Assembly: GCF_019279795.1 (NCBI RefSeq)
Contig: NC_056743.1
Location: 1,782,095,466-1,782,159,465 of the forward strand
DNA: 64,000 nt
Origin: Protopterus annectens
Lineage: Eukaryota > Chordata > Ceratodontiformes > Protopteridae
Direction of reading: 5' to 3'
The notes beneath the pieces were generated by a model. It saw only the letters and a program-made list of their open reading frames with translations, did no database searches and was not told where the DNA came from. Below are positions 12,105 to 22,869 of this stretch, piece after piece. A program made the position numbers and the translations under genes. Each line of letters starts with the position of its first letter. Within the stretch, counting starts at the first letter, position 1.

Positions 12105-13850
12105 TGATGAAGTGATCCATGGTGTGACAGTTCAGTTTCACATACACTGATCAAGGCTCTTCTGGAAGAGTGTCAGTGAGGGACTCAGCTTAATGTCAGT
12201 TGGGAGCCTGTTCCAGAGCAAGGGAAGTCTGTGAGTTAGTAGTGTATCCCTCCAATATGTTCTATTTAATGTTGTGATGATGATATCCCTAGAGCATGTG
12301 GTACAGTGAGCTTGGGTTCACTTCAGATAGCGCATGTCCATCAGTTCTGAATTGGACATGGACCTGTCTGTTGGGCAGAGATCTCCTGAGTAGACAGTAT
12401 GCAACAGAGTACAGATTGAGTTAAATTCAGTCTTGTTGCATGGGGCAACTGTTTGAGGCCAGTAATCCTCTTATTGAGTTACTTCAGTGGTCTTTCCAGC
12501 TGCTGAAGGTGCCTAGTCAGATTCATCACAAGTGTGTTGTGGTACTCTCTGATGGGTCTGATGACTGATGAGTAGAAGGAACCTCCTTTGACCTACATGC
12601 AAAGACCTTGGCAGTTTGTGGGAACACATAACATGATTTTCTGACCACTTTGTGAATGTGTTTCTGGAAGTAGAGATGACTATCTATGTGTCCATAGATC
12701 CCTTATTATCACCTCCATATTTAAGGTGTTGGCACCTGTGTGGTATTTGTATGACTGTAGCTCGAGGCCATAATTTTGACACCACATCTGTCTGACTGAG
12801 ACCCTTTTTAAGGATGTCTCTGTTGTCCCAAACATCGATTATGACAACTTTTTTGCAGTCATCCACAAACTTTGCTAAACATAGCCCTCATGTGTTTGAC
12901 TGTATTTCTGAAAAGTATACACCAAACAGGAGGGGTCCCAGGACTGAGCCATGGGGGACAGCAGTTGTTACCAGCTTGAACAGGAGACCACAATTCTTAC
13001 CTTGTGGGATCTATCTGTGCCCCAGTTGGCAATCCATCAGATGACATACATATTTATGCACAGGTTGTTGATTTTGTGGATACGACATGTGTCTGGGATG
13101 TTGGAAAAGGGCTTTTCAAGGTCTATGTGGGATGTGTGTAGCTCATTTCATTGATGTATGTCCGGGGTGACTGCCTTGAAAACAGTCTAGCAGGTTTGAG
13201 AACCATGATCTGCCCCTGACCAAACCACAATTGGTAGGGTTGGGTGTTTGTAGGCTCCCAATAGCTCTGTTTATGAGTTCCATCATGATGGACTCCATGG
13301 CCTTGCAGATCAGGCTTAATAGGCTTATAAGACAATAGTTCCCATGGTCTGTTGTGCACCAACACTTGTGGAGTGTGCCAAACATTGCTGTAACGCATTC
13401 AACAGTTTCATATCCTGTACAGAGGGTGAGTTTCAACAGACTGTTCAGGTGCAGGGTCTGTTTGTTTTGGAGTTCACATATGACACAGCTAGGGAAACCA
13501 TGTCATCCCATAGACACCGTGTTTTTAGATTTGGAAAGTGCTGTTTAACCATTGTATATGTGATTTCTGGGTTTTCACATTCTCCAGGTATGATAATGGG
13601 CCCTTTTGTCAGTGAGAGGGGGGTAAATATGTATGAACCTGTCTGACAAGATGTTGGCAATGTCAGTCATGTACATGTATTCATTTACAGTTTGCACTGA
13701 CTCAGAACATATATGAGTTTACATTGATATTTATGACATAGCAAAAGAAAGATTCATGGTTCTCTATGGACTCTTTGACAATATTTTTGCCAGAACATGG
13801 ATTACATAATGTTAGGCGTGCTCATTGTTTATTGATGATACTGATCGGAG
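12105..13850 (-). mobile_element. LINE remnant G (RT and tail)
   Basis: Minus-strand copy of the same family, placed tail to tail with remnant F. The RT N-terminal piece lies at 13143-13436 (TGYETVECVTAMFGTLHK, then NYCLISLLSLICKAMESIMM). The catalytic region near 12830 reads as DDCKKVVII. The 3' UTR blocks are at 12130-12310. Frames are broken throughout. Confidence 0.85.
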
Positions 13851-14670
13851 ATTTATTGATCTTCTTTGAATTTTCACTTTCTTTGAACAATTTAAGTACT
13901 TGTAGTACATAGTTTGATTATGACAGGAGTCCAATATATTATATGGGTCTGTTTTCATATAACTGTGTGCGCAAGGCAGGATTGGTGAATAGTGACAAGT
14001 TTCTGGGGTAAGAACTGCAACTGCCAGATATGTGTGGCCCACTGCTGTACTCAGACATGGCCTAAGTGTGTGAGCATGCCCAGTATGACCTTTCAGTATG
14101 TTGCTGACTGAAGTTTGCTAAATTTGTTTAAGTGTGTGAACATGCCCAGTATGGGCATATATACTATATGTGTGTGAAAAATCAAGTTGTTTTTTACTTC
14201 AGGGCTCACCTTTGTGTTATACATCGACAGGAAGCACGCTGTGCCTGCAGGGCTTCCATGAGTCACTTTGCATAGACTTATCAACATTTCTACATACAGG
14301 GGGGACAGCTATTATTTGTACATTTCTACCCGAGGGGCACACCTGATTGTTACTGTGGGTGTACATAGGATGAGGGGTTCACCTGACACTTATACACATT
14401 TGCTAGGCCTGCACTGCTATGTCAGGTACTCCATTTCAGTCTGTACTGTTGCCTATCATACTGGCTTGAGGCATACTACTGTACTACAGATCTTAGCTTC
14501 CAATTTCACGTATATTAGTTTGCAACTTCATAGCCTAACCAACCCACATCACACTGCCTGGCCTGCTGTTATCTGTCTGCATAGGCCTGGGGGGAAGTTC
14601 AGAGGGCATGTTACAGCATTTTTTTGTGTTTGCATTAGTCTACAATTGTCCTGTTGTGTCTGTGCCAGTG
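13850..14670. other. Unassigned; contains a repeated 24-bp block
   Basis: No coding signal. A block containing AGTGTGTGAGCATGCCCAGT near 14068 recurs with one change at about 14131, some 60 bp apart. The segment between two known elements may be remnant sequence of another transposon. Confidence 0.35.
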
Positions 14671-14675
14671 AAATG

Positions 14676-15000
14676 CTGTCATGGCTTAGTGGTTCAGTAC
14701 TGTGACTATAGTTCACAGTATCCTGAGTTCGAGCCTTGTCACTGATTTTTATTTTCTTGCTGGGTAGATCTGACTGGTTAAGGAACAGTAAAGCAGGTGT
14801 GAGCGTGTTTACCCGACTTTGCTCGACTTTGCCTGACTTTGCCCAACATTGCCCAACATTGCCCAACATTGCACTAGTTTGCGTGGTGCGCAGCTCCACG
14901 CAATTGTGCTTAAATATGCTAAACAGTGGTAAAATGTGCTTAGCACTGCTTTATGTTGCTTAAAATAGGGCAATCATGCCTCAGGTGGTGCTGCAGGGCT
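14676..15000 (+). mobile_element. tRNA-headed fold-back/SINE-like element
   Basis: The left end carries a Pol III-type internal promoter: A-box-like TGGCTTAGTGGTTCAGTA (about 14683) and B-box-like GAGTTCGAGCC (about 14729), with tRNA-like spacing. The body contains a 10-bp tandem repeat and a palindrome (GCGTGG-TGCGCAGCT-CCACGC, about 14881-14901). It continues into a segment that is an approximate inverted match of the left body. Relatives lie at 44.6-45.1 and 45.97-46.36 kb. It is inserted beside the 3' end of Harbinger copy C. Confidence 0.6.
14814..14873 (+). repeat. Six 10-bp tandem units
   Basis: Consecutive 10-mers CGACTTTGCT, CGACTTTGCC, TGACTTTGCC and then three of CAACATTGCC type. 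The period is close to one DNA helical turn. It sits within the fold-back element. Confidence 0.85.
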
Positions 15001-15117
15001 GCCTATGTCGGATGCACATAGTACACTCCCTATATATGTTTGAAAACAGGTAGTGTCAAGTTAGGCATCCCTTTTATTGTATGTGCGAGTCAGAGAGAGG
15101 TGTCCTTTCCAGGGTTC

Positions 15118-16225
15118 CTACTGAGTCAGTGTATGTGCTATGCGCTGCCTCTTTGCCAAGGCCAAGGCATACTGGGCACGCCTCCTTCTGACTACTGGGG
15201 CAGGCTCAGGTTGTTCCTCCTCCGAGTCATGCTGCGCCTGTGCAGGCCTTGGCAATGGTGGGGGGATGTTTGGCCCTGCCCCATACTGTTCCTGCTGCAG
15301 CTGTTTTCACAGGATCATATTGTGTAGCATGGCACATACCATGACAATTTGGGTACATGTAGGTGGTGAGTACTGCAAGGCTCCACCAGATGTGTCCAGA
15401 TACTGGAACTGTGACTTGAGCATCCCAAACACGCGCTCGATTTTGTTTCTTGTCTGTGCATGTGCCTCATTATGGAGTTCTTGTTTGGGTGTGTGTGCAT
15501 TTCTGATGGGTGTCATCAGCCACGGCTCCAGTGCATATACAGCATCCCCCACAGGTGACTATCAGGGATGTCCCCATTGGCAAATCTCTGGTACAACTTC
15601 CAGGGCAGCCAGCACACACATTCATTATTATGCCTCGGGCATTGCACATGACCTGGCAGATGATGGAGGGAAAGCCCTTGTGGTTGATGTAGACCCTACC
15701 CTGCTCACCGGGTGGTGCTTTGATGTGTATGTGTGTGCAGTCTATTGCACCCACTACCTCAGGGTATTCTGCTATTTGGTGGAAAATACGCATATTGCTA
15801 GCCAATGCCTCATGGGAATTGGGAAAATATACATGCTCACCGACATGTGCTGACATGGCATCCAGGAAATGGTGCAGTATCCTAGATGCTAATGCCTGTG
15901 AAACCCCCATCTTATCACCAGTTGGTTTGTGGAAGGTACCTGTAGCTAGTGTTCATAGGCCAACACATACCTTGGTATCCACTGGGATGGGTATCCCTCT
16001 GTTGGTTCTGTGTGTGAGGCGCAGCTCAACAATTTGCTGCAGGAGGTCTCTGTCCACTCTTTAGTGCTCCACTATCTCCAGCTCATGTAGCCCCTGGTAG
16101 GTTACCCTGGGTCTGTACACTCTTCTCCGTCTCCTCATTGTGCGTTGCTCAACAGCATTCGCAGTATCACCACCCTCAGCATCTTGCACATGTTGGCTTA
16201 TGATAGCAATAGCAGCCCCTAACAT
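15118..16225 (-). pseudogene. HARBI1-like PIF/Harbinger transposase, copy C
   Basis: DDE nuclease that cuts and pastes a Harbinger element. ATG at 16225 (MLGAAIAIISQHV), stop at 15118-15120, about 370 codons, near the usual 350-400. In order: basic N-terminus (RRRRRVYRPRVTYQGLHELE), helical region (RDLLQQIVELR), an HTH-like region (MGVSQALASRILHHFLDAM), first catalytic Asp in VGAIDCTHIHIKAP (about 15740), YINHKGFPSI, QVMCNARGIIMNV, then PGS. The piece that should carry the second Asp (PGS-x-HDSHIW in copy D) is deleted near 15595. The third acid is present in RNKIERVFGMLK (about 15430). Other lesions: a TAA near 16060, a TGA after HNMIL, and a frameshift at the deletion. The C-terminal tail is Pro/Glu then Arg-rich, as in copy D. 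Confidence 0.93.
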
Positions 16226-17150
16226 TTTGTCTGACTTAAACTTTTTAAGTTTTCACTCTTTGTACACTGCAGTGTTGCAGAGTTCTTGAGAAAAAACTTG
16301 GGGGAATGGTGTTTGCAGAGTTTAAAGTGTTGGGCTAGGCTGGGCTAGTCTACTGCCTGTGTAATTGGCTGATTCTGATATATTTCACCTGGCAGCTCTG
16401 CTAGTTCTCTTTGGTTAACTTCCTACTACTTCTTTTCCTTCCTTTTCCCTTTCTGTTTCCACAAGGGGCAGCGCCACGCAAACAAGTGCAAACACGCGCA
16501 CATGAGGGCACACACGCGCACACAGGCTTACACAGGCTTAGACGGTTGCACATGCATGCACACAGGCTTACACAGGCTTACAGGCACGCACACGGTGTAA
16601 GCATGTTTGCAAGAAATTTTAGATATATCCACGGTGTACACCTTTGGTTTCTGGGTTTCAGCTGGGACAACTGTAGACATGCCTCTTGCAATCCTGAGCA
16701 ACTCATGGCAAACTCAAGACACTCTGCTCCAATAAGCTTACAGTCTTTCAGACATACCCCCTCATGATGTCACCTATCTTCTACTCTACTACTCCCCTAC
16801 TCCTTCACTTACCCTCTAGGGACATGGCTCACATACCAGGGAAAATTGAGATTCACTATCCTTATCCTTATCCTCATTTGCATAGGATTGCCCACTAATG
16901 CTTGGTTACATTTCTCAAACTGAGCTTCCCCCCTTAGCAACCACTACTCAGTAGCCATGTTGTCTTCATCCTGCCATTCACCTTCATGACAGAATAATCT
17001 TTTTATTAAAAATGCCTATTTTTGGCTATTTTTTAATCATTTTCTGGTTTTTAAAGCACCGCACGTTTGCGAGGCGCTGCGCTATGCTTAAACATCGGTG
17101 ATCGGGGAAAAAAAATAAAAATTAATTTTTATTAATTTTCAACCTATAAA

Positions 17151-17184
17151 AATGCCAATGGCCTTATATTTGGCCATTGGCATT
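17151..17184. promoter_or_regulatory. CCAAT/AT-core/ATTGG palindrome upstream of copy C
   Basis: A 12-bp perfect inverted repeat, ATGCCAATGGCC (17152-17163) and GGCCATTGGCAT (17172-17183), around an 8-bp AT core (TTATATTT). Each arm holds a CCAAT box, one per strand. The same design lies upstream of copy D (33735-33768). A bidirectional promoter or protein-binding palindrome is inference. Confidence 0.6.
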
Positions 17185-17212
17185 CTTCCTCAACTGGATG
17201 CATCTTTTATTT

Positions 17213-17284
17213 GGAGCTGTCAAAGCTCCGTTTAGCTATTTGTAGAACGGTACTCCGTTACCAACAGAGTACATTTCTGCAAAT
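17213..17284. repeat. Cluster of nested short hairpins
   Basis: GGAGCT/AGCTCC (17213-17229) is followed by an outer stem ATTTGTAGAA/TTCTGCAAAT (17238-17284) enclosing AACGG-TACT-CCGTT and GTACTC/GAGTAC options. No known RNA family recognised. Confidence 0.6.
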
Positions 17285-17636
17285 AACACTACTCTTCCAC
17301 GGACAGGTTAGTGTTTCCTGGATCGCAAATTTACCTCATTTGCATAGCTTTCAGCAGCAAATGATGTAATTTGCATAACATAATACTGTCTCTGCAAGAG
17401 TAGCTTTAGAAGCTCTCATGCACGCCCCTGTCCGCTGTTGCTGGATCGCTCGGCAGACATATTGGCTGTCTGCCATCTTACACTACTCTTAGACTCTATG
17501 CAAGCCTTCGTAAATCCGGCCCTATGTCTTCTGAAGTTTTCTTTAGTGAGCTTTATTCTCATTTATTCCTGCTTAAAGTCAATCTTTCATCTATTCTCAA
17601 ATATTTCTACTCTTTCTTCTGCCTGAGTTCATTTGT

Positions 17637-18420
17637 GTTACATTCCTGTCCCAGGTTGAAATTTTTTTGATGCTTTTTTAAATGCTGCTTTTGCACATTT
17701 ATCAAGACCAAATGTTATTCTTATATCATCTGAGAAAGTTTTAACCATTTGTAGTCATACTTTCAACTCCTCTTCTGATTAACTATACAGCTTTAAGTCA
17801 TCCACACAAAGACTATGAGAAATCCTACAGAAGGTTGTTTTCTAGGTGCCAAATTGTAACCATGGCCTAACATGTTAAGTAAACTGCTTAATGGGTTACG
17901 GTAAGACAAAAGAGTAGCATTGACAAAGAATCACCCTGGAATATCCCCTTTGAATTTTTGTTCCTGGCATAATAATTTGCCCTTTGTCATGGCTCATCTA
18001 TAAAGTGGTTTGCCACTGTGTCATTGTCACGTTAATATAATTTGTCAGTGTAGCGCATATCTTATACATCTGTAAGCATTCCTTTATCAATGAATTTGGG
18101 ATGCTGGCAAATGCTTTTGTGTAACTTATTCATGTTATACTCAGATTCTTCCCCATTTGCAAGTCTCTACTATGTTTTTTTCAGCAACAAATGATACTTT
18201 GTTCTGTGTGGCTTTCTTTTGTTACCCTTTGGTTCTGTTGCCAAAATGTATTTCTTTTTTACTAAATGACTATAAGCTCTGACTGCATCAATTCCAGCAT
18301 CCAACTGTAATATTGTTGGAAGGCAAGTTCTTGATCTATAGTTCTTAGGATGGCCTAGAGGTTCAGTCTTATGGAGGAATATCAGTTTTCCTGTTGTTAA
18401 CCAGGCTGGTGTCTGTACAA
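17637..18420 (-). mobile_element. R2-type LINE remnant, RT part
   Basis: Minus-strand remnant of a non-LTR element unlike the CR1/L2-like family, of the type usually annotated as R2-like. Minus translation gives TPAWLTTGKLIFLHKTEP followed by HPKNYRSRTCLPTI (18300-18420), a mutated KAFDSVPHSWI-type box near 18110, NPLSSLLNMLGHGYNL near 17870, and VDDLKLYS near 17810 at the catalytic Asp-Asp. It then runs SDDIRITFGLDKCAKAAFKK to about 17650. Many stops and shifts. The upstream part of the same element resumes at 22.87 kb, beyond PLE1. Confidence 0.75.
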
Positions 18421-18499
18421 GATGAAAAATGAAAAATAGCCAGCAACAGGATGACTGTGAGTAATGATAGAATTTAATAATAGTAATAAGACTTCATCA

Positions 18500-18545
18500 A
18501 ACAGACTGGTTTCGGCCTGGATTTAACCTGGCCTTCTTCAGTGTT
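18500..18545 (-). ncRNA. Hammerhead ribozyme-like motif of PLE1
   Basis: On the minus strand: AACA (stem I), CTGAAGA core, stem II GGCC-AGG...TCC-A-GGCC, GAAA core, a minimal stem III ending in T, then C as the cleavage nucleotide and TGTT closing stem I. The order CUGANGA-stem II-GAAA-stem III-UH matches the hammerhead consensus, and such motifs are established in Penelope-like elements. An extra A lies between the first core and stem II. Self-cleavage is untested. Confidence 0.65.
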
Positions 18546-18640
18546 ATAAAAAGCAAAAGTAAATACAGGAAGTCTTAAATAATGAAAAGTAAATGAAAAG
18601 ATAAACATGATTGGCTGACAAAAAGCATCACTAATATTCA

Positions 18641-19186
18641 TCATAAATATTCATTAAGCCCTGGATTAAACAGAGCACCAAGTTTAGTGATCCATTTCTT
18701 TTCTTTTGTATTAAGTTTATTGTGCCAACCAGATTTGTGAGTGCGATCCCCAATAATCTTATCAATGATAATAAAATGAAATTTAGCTGTCTGATGTTTA
18801 AGTGTGTGTTTGTATAAAGCATTAGTTAGTCTTTTGCATTTGATGTCACTCATATGCTCTGACATACGTAGCTTAAATGGCCGGGAGGTCTGGCCAATAT
18901 AAAATGACTGTCAGCTGCAACTTGCCATGTATATAACCCAATCCATGTTACGATTAGCAAAACAATTTATGTCCTAAACTGTACTACTATTTCTGCTGGT
19001 AAATTCTTTAGATTTCAAAATGTATTTACAATTATTACAATGTTTGCAAGGAAAACAGCCAGTGAGTTTGTCACCCAATATAGTAGTTTGATATAGCTGG
19101 GGTAACATGGAATCAGAATGGTGCTTATAGTGAGTGAAGTGAGCCCCTAAGTTTTTTTCCTTTTCTAAAGGAAAATTAGCAAACAT
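18641..19186 (-). pseudogene. PLE1 C-terminus: Cys motif and GIY-YIG endonuclease
   Basis: Continues the PLE1 polyprotein after a frameshift near 19186. First comes a cysteine cluster, CFPCKHCNNCKYI, like the CGFCKTCRYI of PLE2. An in-frame stop follows. Then VIYMASCS, a TGA, and QSFYIGQTSRPFKLRMSEH, which fits the GIY-YIG pattern (two Tyr-Ile elements, an Arg helix and a His). GIY-YIG nicks DNA to start target-primed reverse transcription. The stops and shifts rule out function in this copy. The end (NPGLNEYL) is like PLE2's KPGINEYI. Confidence 0.85.
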
Positions 19187-21726
19187 TAGGAATCAAGGTG
19201 TTTATTGCAGCATCCGTCTTCAATATATTCCAATTGTCCTTGACAATATCTATAAACCTGTTAGTATTTCTACCAAAAGTGGTAGTAAAACGTAATATAT
19301 TTGAAGACAATGGTTTATCTTTGTATGTCAATAGATCCTGTCTGGTGAGACCCAATGCATGATTCTGTGCCATGGTGACATAACCCGAACTATAACCCCT
19401 ATTGATGAATCTATCATGTAAGTCCTGACAGTGATGTTTGAAACTGTCATCATCCGAACAGTTGTGTGTGATTCTAATAAATTGTGATTTAGGAATCTTT
19501 CTGGCAATATGTTTTGGATGATAGCTGGAGGCATGAAGTAGGGTATTATATTGTGGGAACTTCCTATATACCTCAGTGTTCAAGGTATTATCATCTTTTC
19601 TGAATATCAAAACATCCAGAAAGGTGATGCGGTCTCGATCATAAGTAATCGTGAAATGAATTCCCCATTTATTATCATTTAGATATTCCATAAACTCATT
19701 GAGATATTCAATATCAGATCTCCACACCATCCAGCAATCATCCAAATACCTCCACCAGATGTCAATTTCTGGGAAAAACAAATTATGGGTATTATCATAA
19801 ATCAAGATTTCTTCAATGTATGCCATAAATAAATCAGCATAGATGGGGGCAAAGGATGCCCCCATAGCAGTTCCTTTAATCTGTAGGTAACATTCCTTAT
19901 CATAAAAAAACACATTTTTTTGTAAGCACATGTTTGGTAAGATTAACCAAAAAGTTGTTAAAGCCAGGTTGATAAATATTTGCTTTATACAGCCAATATT
20001 CGAACGCATCCAAACCTGCCCAATGAGGAATATTGGTGTATAATGAACTGACATCTAATGTACATAACCACCAGTTTTCCTCAATTTGCATGTCTTTAAT
20101 AATACTTAGAAATTGGGTGGTATCTTGGATCCTAGATCTAACCCAAGAGAGCAAATGTTTGAGATGTTTGGTCAAAAATTCAGATAGGGGCTCAGTTAAT
20201 GATCCAATACCAGACACAATGGGTCTACCTGGTGGATGCAAAAAATCTTTATGTATCTTAGGTAGAAAATAAATATACTGTCTAACAGGATCAGCAATAG
20301 TTAGATGTTTAACAATTTTAGATGTTATAATACCATTGTCCAGTGCAGAACATAAGAAACTATCAATTTGTTGTTTGAACATAAAGGTAGGGTCAAGTGG
20401 CATTTTGGTGTAATACCTGGCATCATCCAATTGCTTGTGTGCCTCGATATCATAATCAGTCCAGTTCATCACAACTACTGCCCCACCTTTGTCAGCATTA
20501 ACAATCACCAGTTCCTTGTTCTGCACAAGTTCATTCAAACAAGATAAGTCAGACTCAGACATATTGTTCGGCATAGGTGGACATGTATTGGACACAAAAT
20601 GTAAATCCCTAAGTACACTACATAAGAACAGATTTACAGAAGGATGCATGGGAGGTGTAAAAGAGGAGGCATGATATTTGAAATCCAAGATCTGTTGTTC
20701 TGCCCCATTATTCTGAAAAAATGATTTTAGGTTAATCAATCTGCAAAATGTGAATAGGTCTTGGGAAAATGTGTCTTCGGGTACAAAAAAGCCAGGTATA
20801 ATAGATAAACCTTTATTGAGCAGAGTTATTTGTTCCGGGGTTAATACAGTATTTGAAATGTTACAGACGTTATTAACAACAACAGAATTTATATGTTTGT
20901 TAATACTTCCATGAGATTCTGTAGACTTGTAACTCTTTTTTTTGTTTTCTAGCCCCCCTCCTCCCCCGGTGTGATCTAAAGGGGATGTGTAATTTTTATG
21001 TTTAGGAGTCGGTGACTCCATGGTGTGCTGTGTTTCAGTGTCTGTGCCAGATGATGTATCATAATCAGTAGTGTCAGTCTGATTGCCACGTCCTTTGAGA
21101 ATGGAACGTGGACGTTTCCTTTTAGAATTTGGAATATTCCTACTATGCGTATCCTGAAACCTTACATGTCTGGTGTACTTAAAGGGTTGTCCCCTCTCAT
21201 AATCAGTTTGATCACGAGAAAATTTTTTAAGTTTCCTTTCTTTGAGCTGAGCATCAAAATTCAGCAAATTTGAGCTGAGTTTAGATAGTAATGCAGGAAA
21301 AAATGTCTCATCCTGGTATTGATTACATTCTTCAATAAGTTGTATCACCTTAGTGGTTTCTTTATCAATAGCTCTAGTATAAAACTTAGATAAAGATTCA
21401 ACAAACTTCATTGAGCATTCTTGTTGGATAGATAACCATTCTGCTGTTAATATATCATCAGGGTCTGCTACTAGGGGTTGGATTTTTACTCTGAGACCCC
21501 TTGGACTCATACCTTTAACCAAGTAAGCTTTAAATAATTTGAAGTGCCAAACAAAAGACCTAAGTGCTTTCATATTTTTGTTTAGGTCACAAAATAATTT
21601 CTCACAGCACTGTTCGGGCTTCATGGAAGTAATATTTCCTGTAGAATTAGAAACCTCACCAATTCCAAAAGCTGCAAGATCATCCCTGTCAGAGGATAAA
21701 TTCAAAAATATTTTATTTAAATCCAT
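19176..21726 (-). pseudogene. PLE1 N-terminal region and reverse transcriptase
   Basis: Starts at the ATG at 21726 (MDLNKIFLNLSSDRDD); a longer upstream frame would need a TTG start. About 300 N-terminal residues are charged, with a Lys/Arg-rich stretch (RKRPRSIL) that may bind nucleic acid. The RT then begins: NKELVIVNADKGGAVVVMNW, YFLPKIHK, a GRPIVSGIGS box, and motif A TLDVSSLYTNIP. A one-base slip in an A/T homopolymer near 19910 shifts the frame. Then AMGASFAPIYADLFM, and the catalytic box RYLDDCWMVW at about 19731-19770. The order and length match Penelope/Neptune-type proteins. Apart from the slip, the frame is open for over 2.5 kb, so this copy is younger than the R2-type element it sits in. 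Confidence 0.9.
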
Positions 21727-22022
21727 GATTACTAATGGATCAGTCAAGCACAATTTGAAAAATAACCACGCCCTGTATAAAAAATTAGTAAGTCAACAAT
21801 TGGACAATAATGGCAACAATTAAATATTCTTAAGACATTAGCCACGTCCAATACAGGACAATAATGGTATAACAAGCCAATCAAGTATAGGTATGATGTG
21901 AGGCACTCCAAAAATATATATATGAGCTGATAGCCTAATAACATGTATACGTACACATGAATATGATAATTATATGATCTCCAAGGAGTCAAAGAGAAAA
22001 AGCATATAGGAAAGAATGTATT

Positions 22023-22029
<7 letters not shown>

Positions 22030-22088
<59 letters not shown>
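22030..22088. repeat. (TA)n microsatellite
   Basis: About 29 TA units in the 5' region of PLE1. Self-complementary and able to extrude a cruciform. Confidence 0.95.
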
Positions 22089-22092
<4 letters not shown>

Positions 22093-22869
22093 GTGTGTGT
22101 GTGACTAGCCAGCCCTGAACAAGATGATCAGCCCAAGAATGGTAAATAGATTCTACTAGTTAAGCCTTCCAAAAAACAATATTTATACAAAGTATATTAT
22201 GAAAAGCACATGTGACAACCACAAAATAGCCTAAATCCAAAATGTAGTTGTAGATTTCAAGATAAGATATAGCGAAACCAATAATTAATGCTTTACAAAT
22301 ATGTCTAAACCACAATTATAATGACTTGACCTCAATACTGATTAAACATGTATGTAATATGTGCACAAATAGTGAAACATAACAATACCTATAAAGTGAG
22401 AAAACTGGCATGAACTGTGCAAAAAACAGAACCAAAAATGTCCATGATCAAAATGAAAAGTCCAATTATTCCAGGGAGTCTGAAAGTAAGAAAACACTGG
22501 CGTATATACAAAGGTCTAATGTGAACACCAAAATATTATTATTTGTTCAAACACATTGCCATGTCTAAAATGTCCAAAGTTTCTGATAAAACACAGAAAC
22601 ATGGAAAAAAAATCCTAGGAGAATTGCTTGTGATGAAAAGTATAAATGATGTTAGTTAATGTCCAAAAGAATGTTTGTAAACAACGCCCACAATCATAAA
22701 CCAAAGGCACGATTGTCATAAGAAAATTATAGCAATGTTGCAGAGTTGAACACCTAAGCAGTCATCGATCACAATCCAAACACCCTTGTCCAATTCCTAG
22801 TCCAAAGTCTGATGTTTCATGACCTTACAGAACACACTGCCCACTTGTATTGAAAACGGCACTTTGTCT

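Larger units (their letters stand above)
16226..17637. other. Non-coding upstream part of Harbinger copy C
   Basis: No gene. Contains GC-richer stretches with repeated GCACACAGGCTTACACAGGC (about 16516 and 16557) and GTTTGC/GTGCGC-type blocks that resemble 34.29-34.35 kb upstream of copy D. This suggests a shared, diverged upstream module of the two transposase genes. It also contains the palindrome and hairpins listed separately. Confidence 0.5.

Noticed and set aside
14683-14745. Functional tRNA gene
   Set aside because: A- and B-box-like blocks are present, but no full cloverleaf can be formed and the sequence runs on into a SINE-like body.
15140-15853. 237-codon plus-strand frame opposite transposase C
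   Set aside because: Antisense to well-supported transposase homology; no independent similarity.
20033-20674. Plus-strand frames inside PLE1
   Set aside because: Antisense shadows of the Penelope reverse transcriptase.
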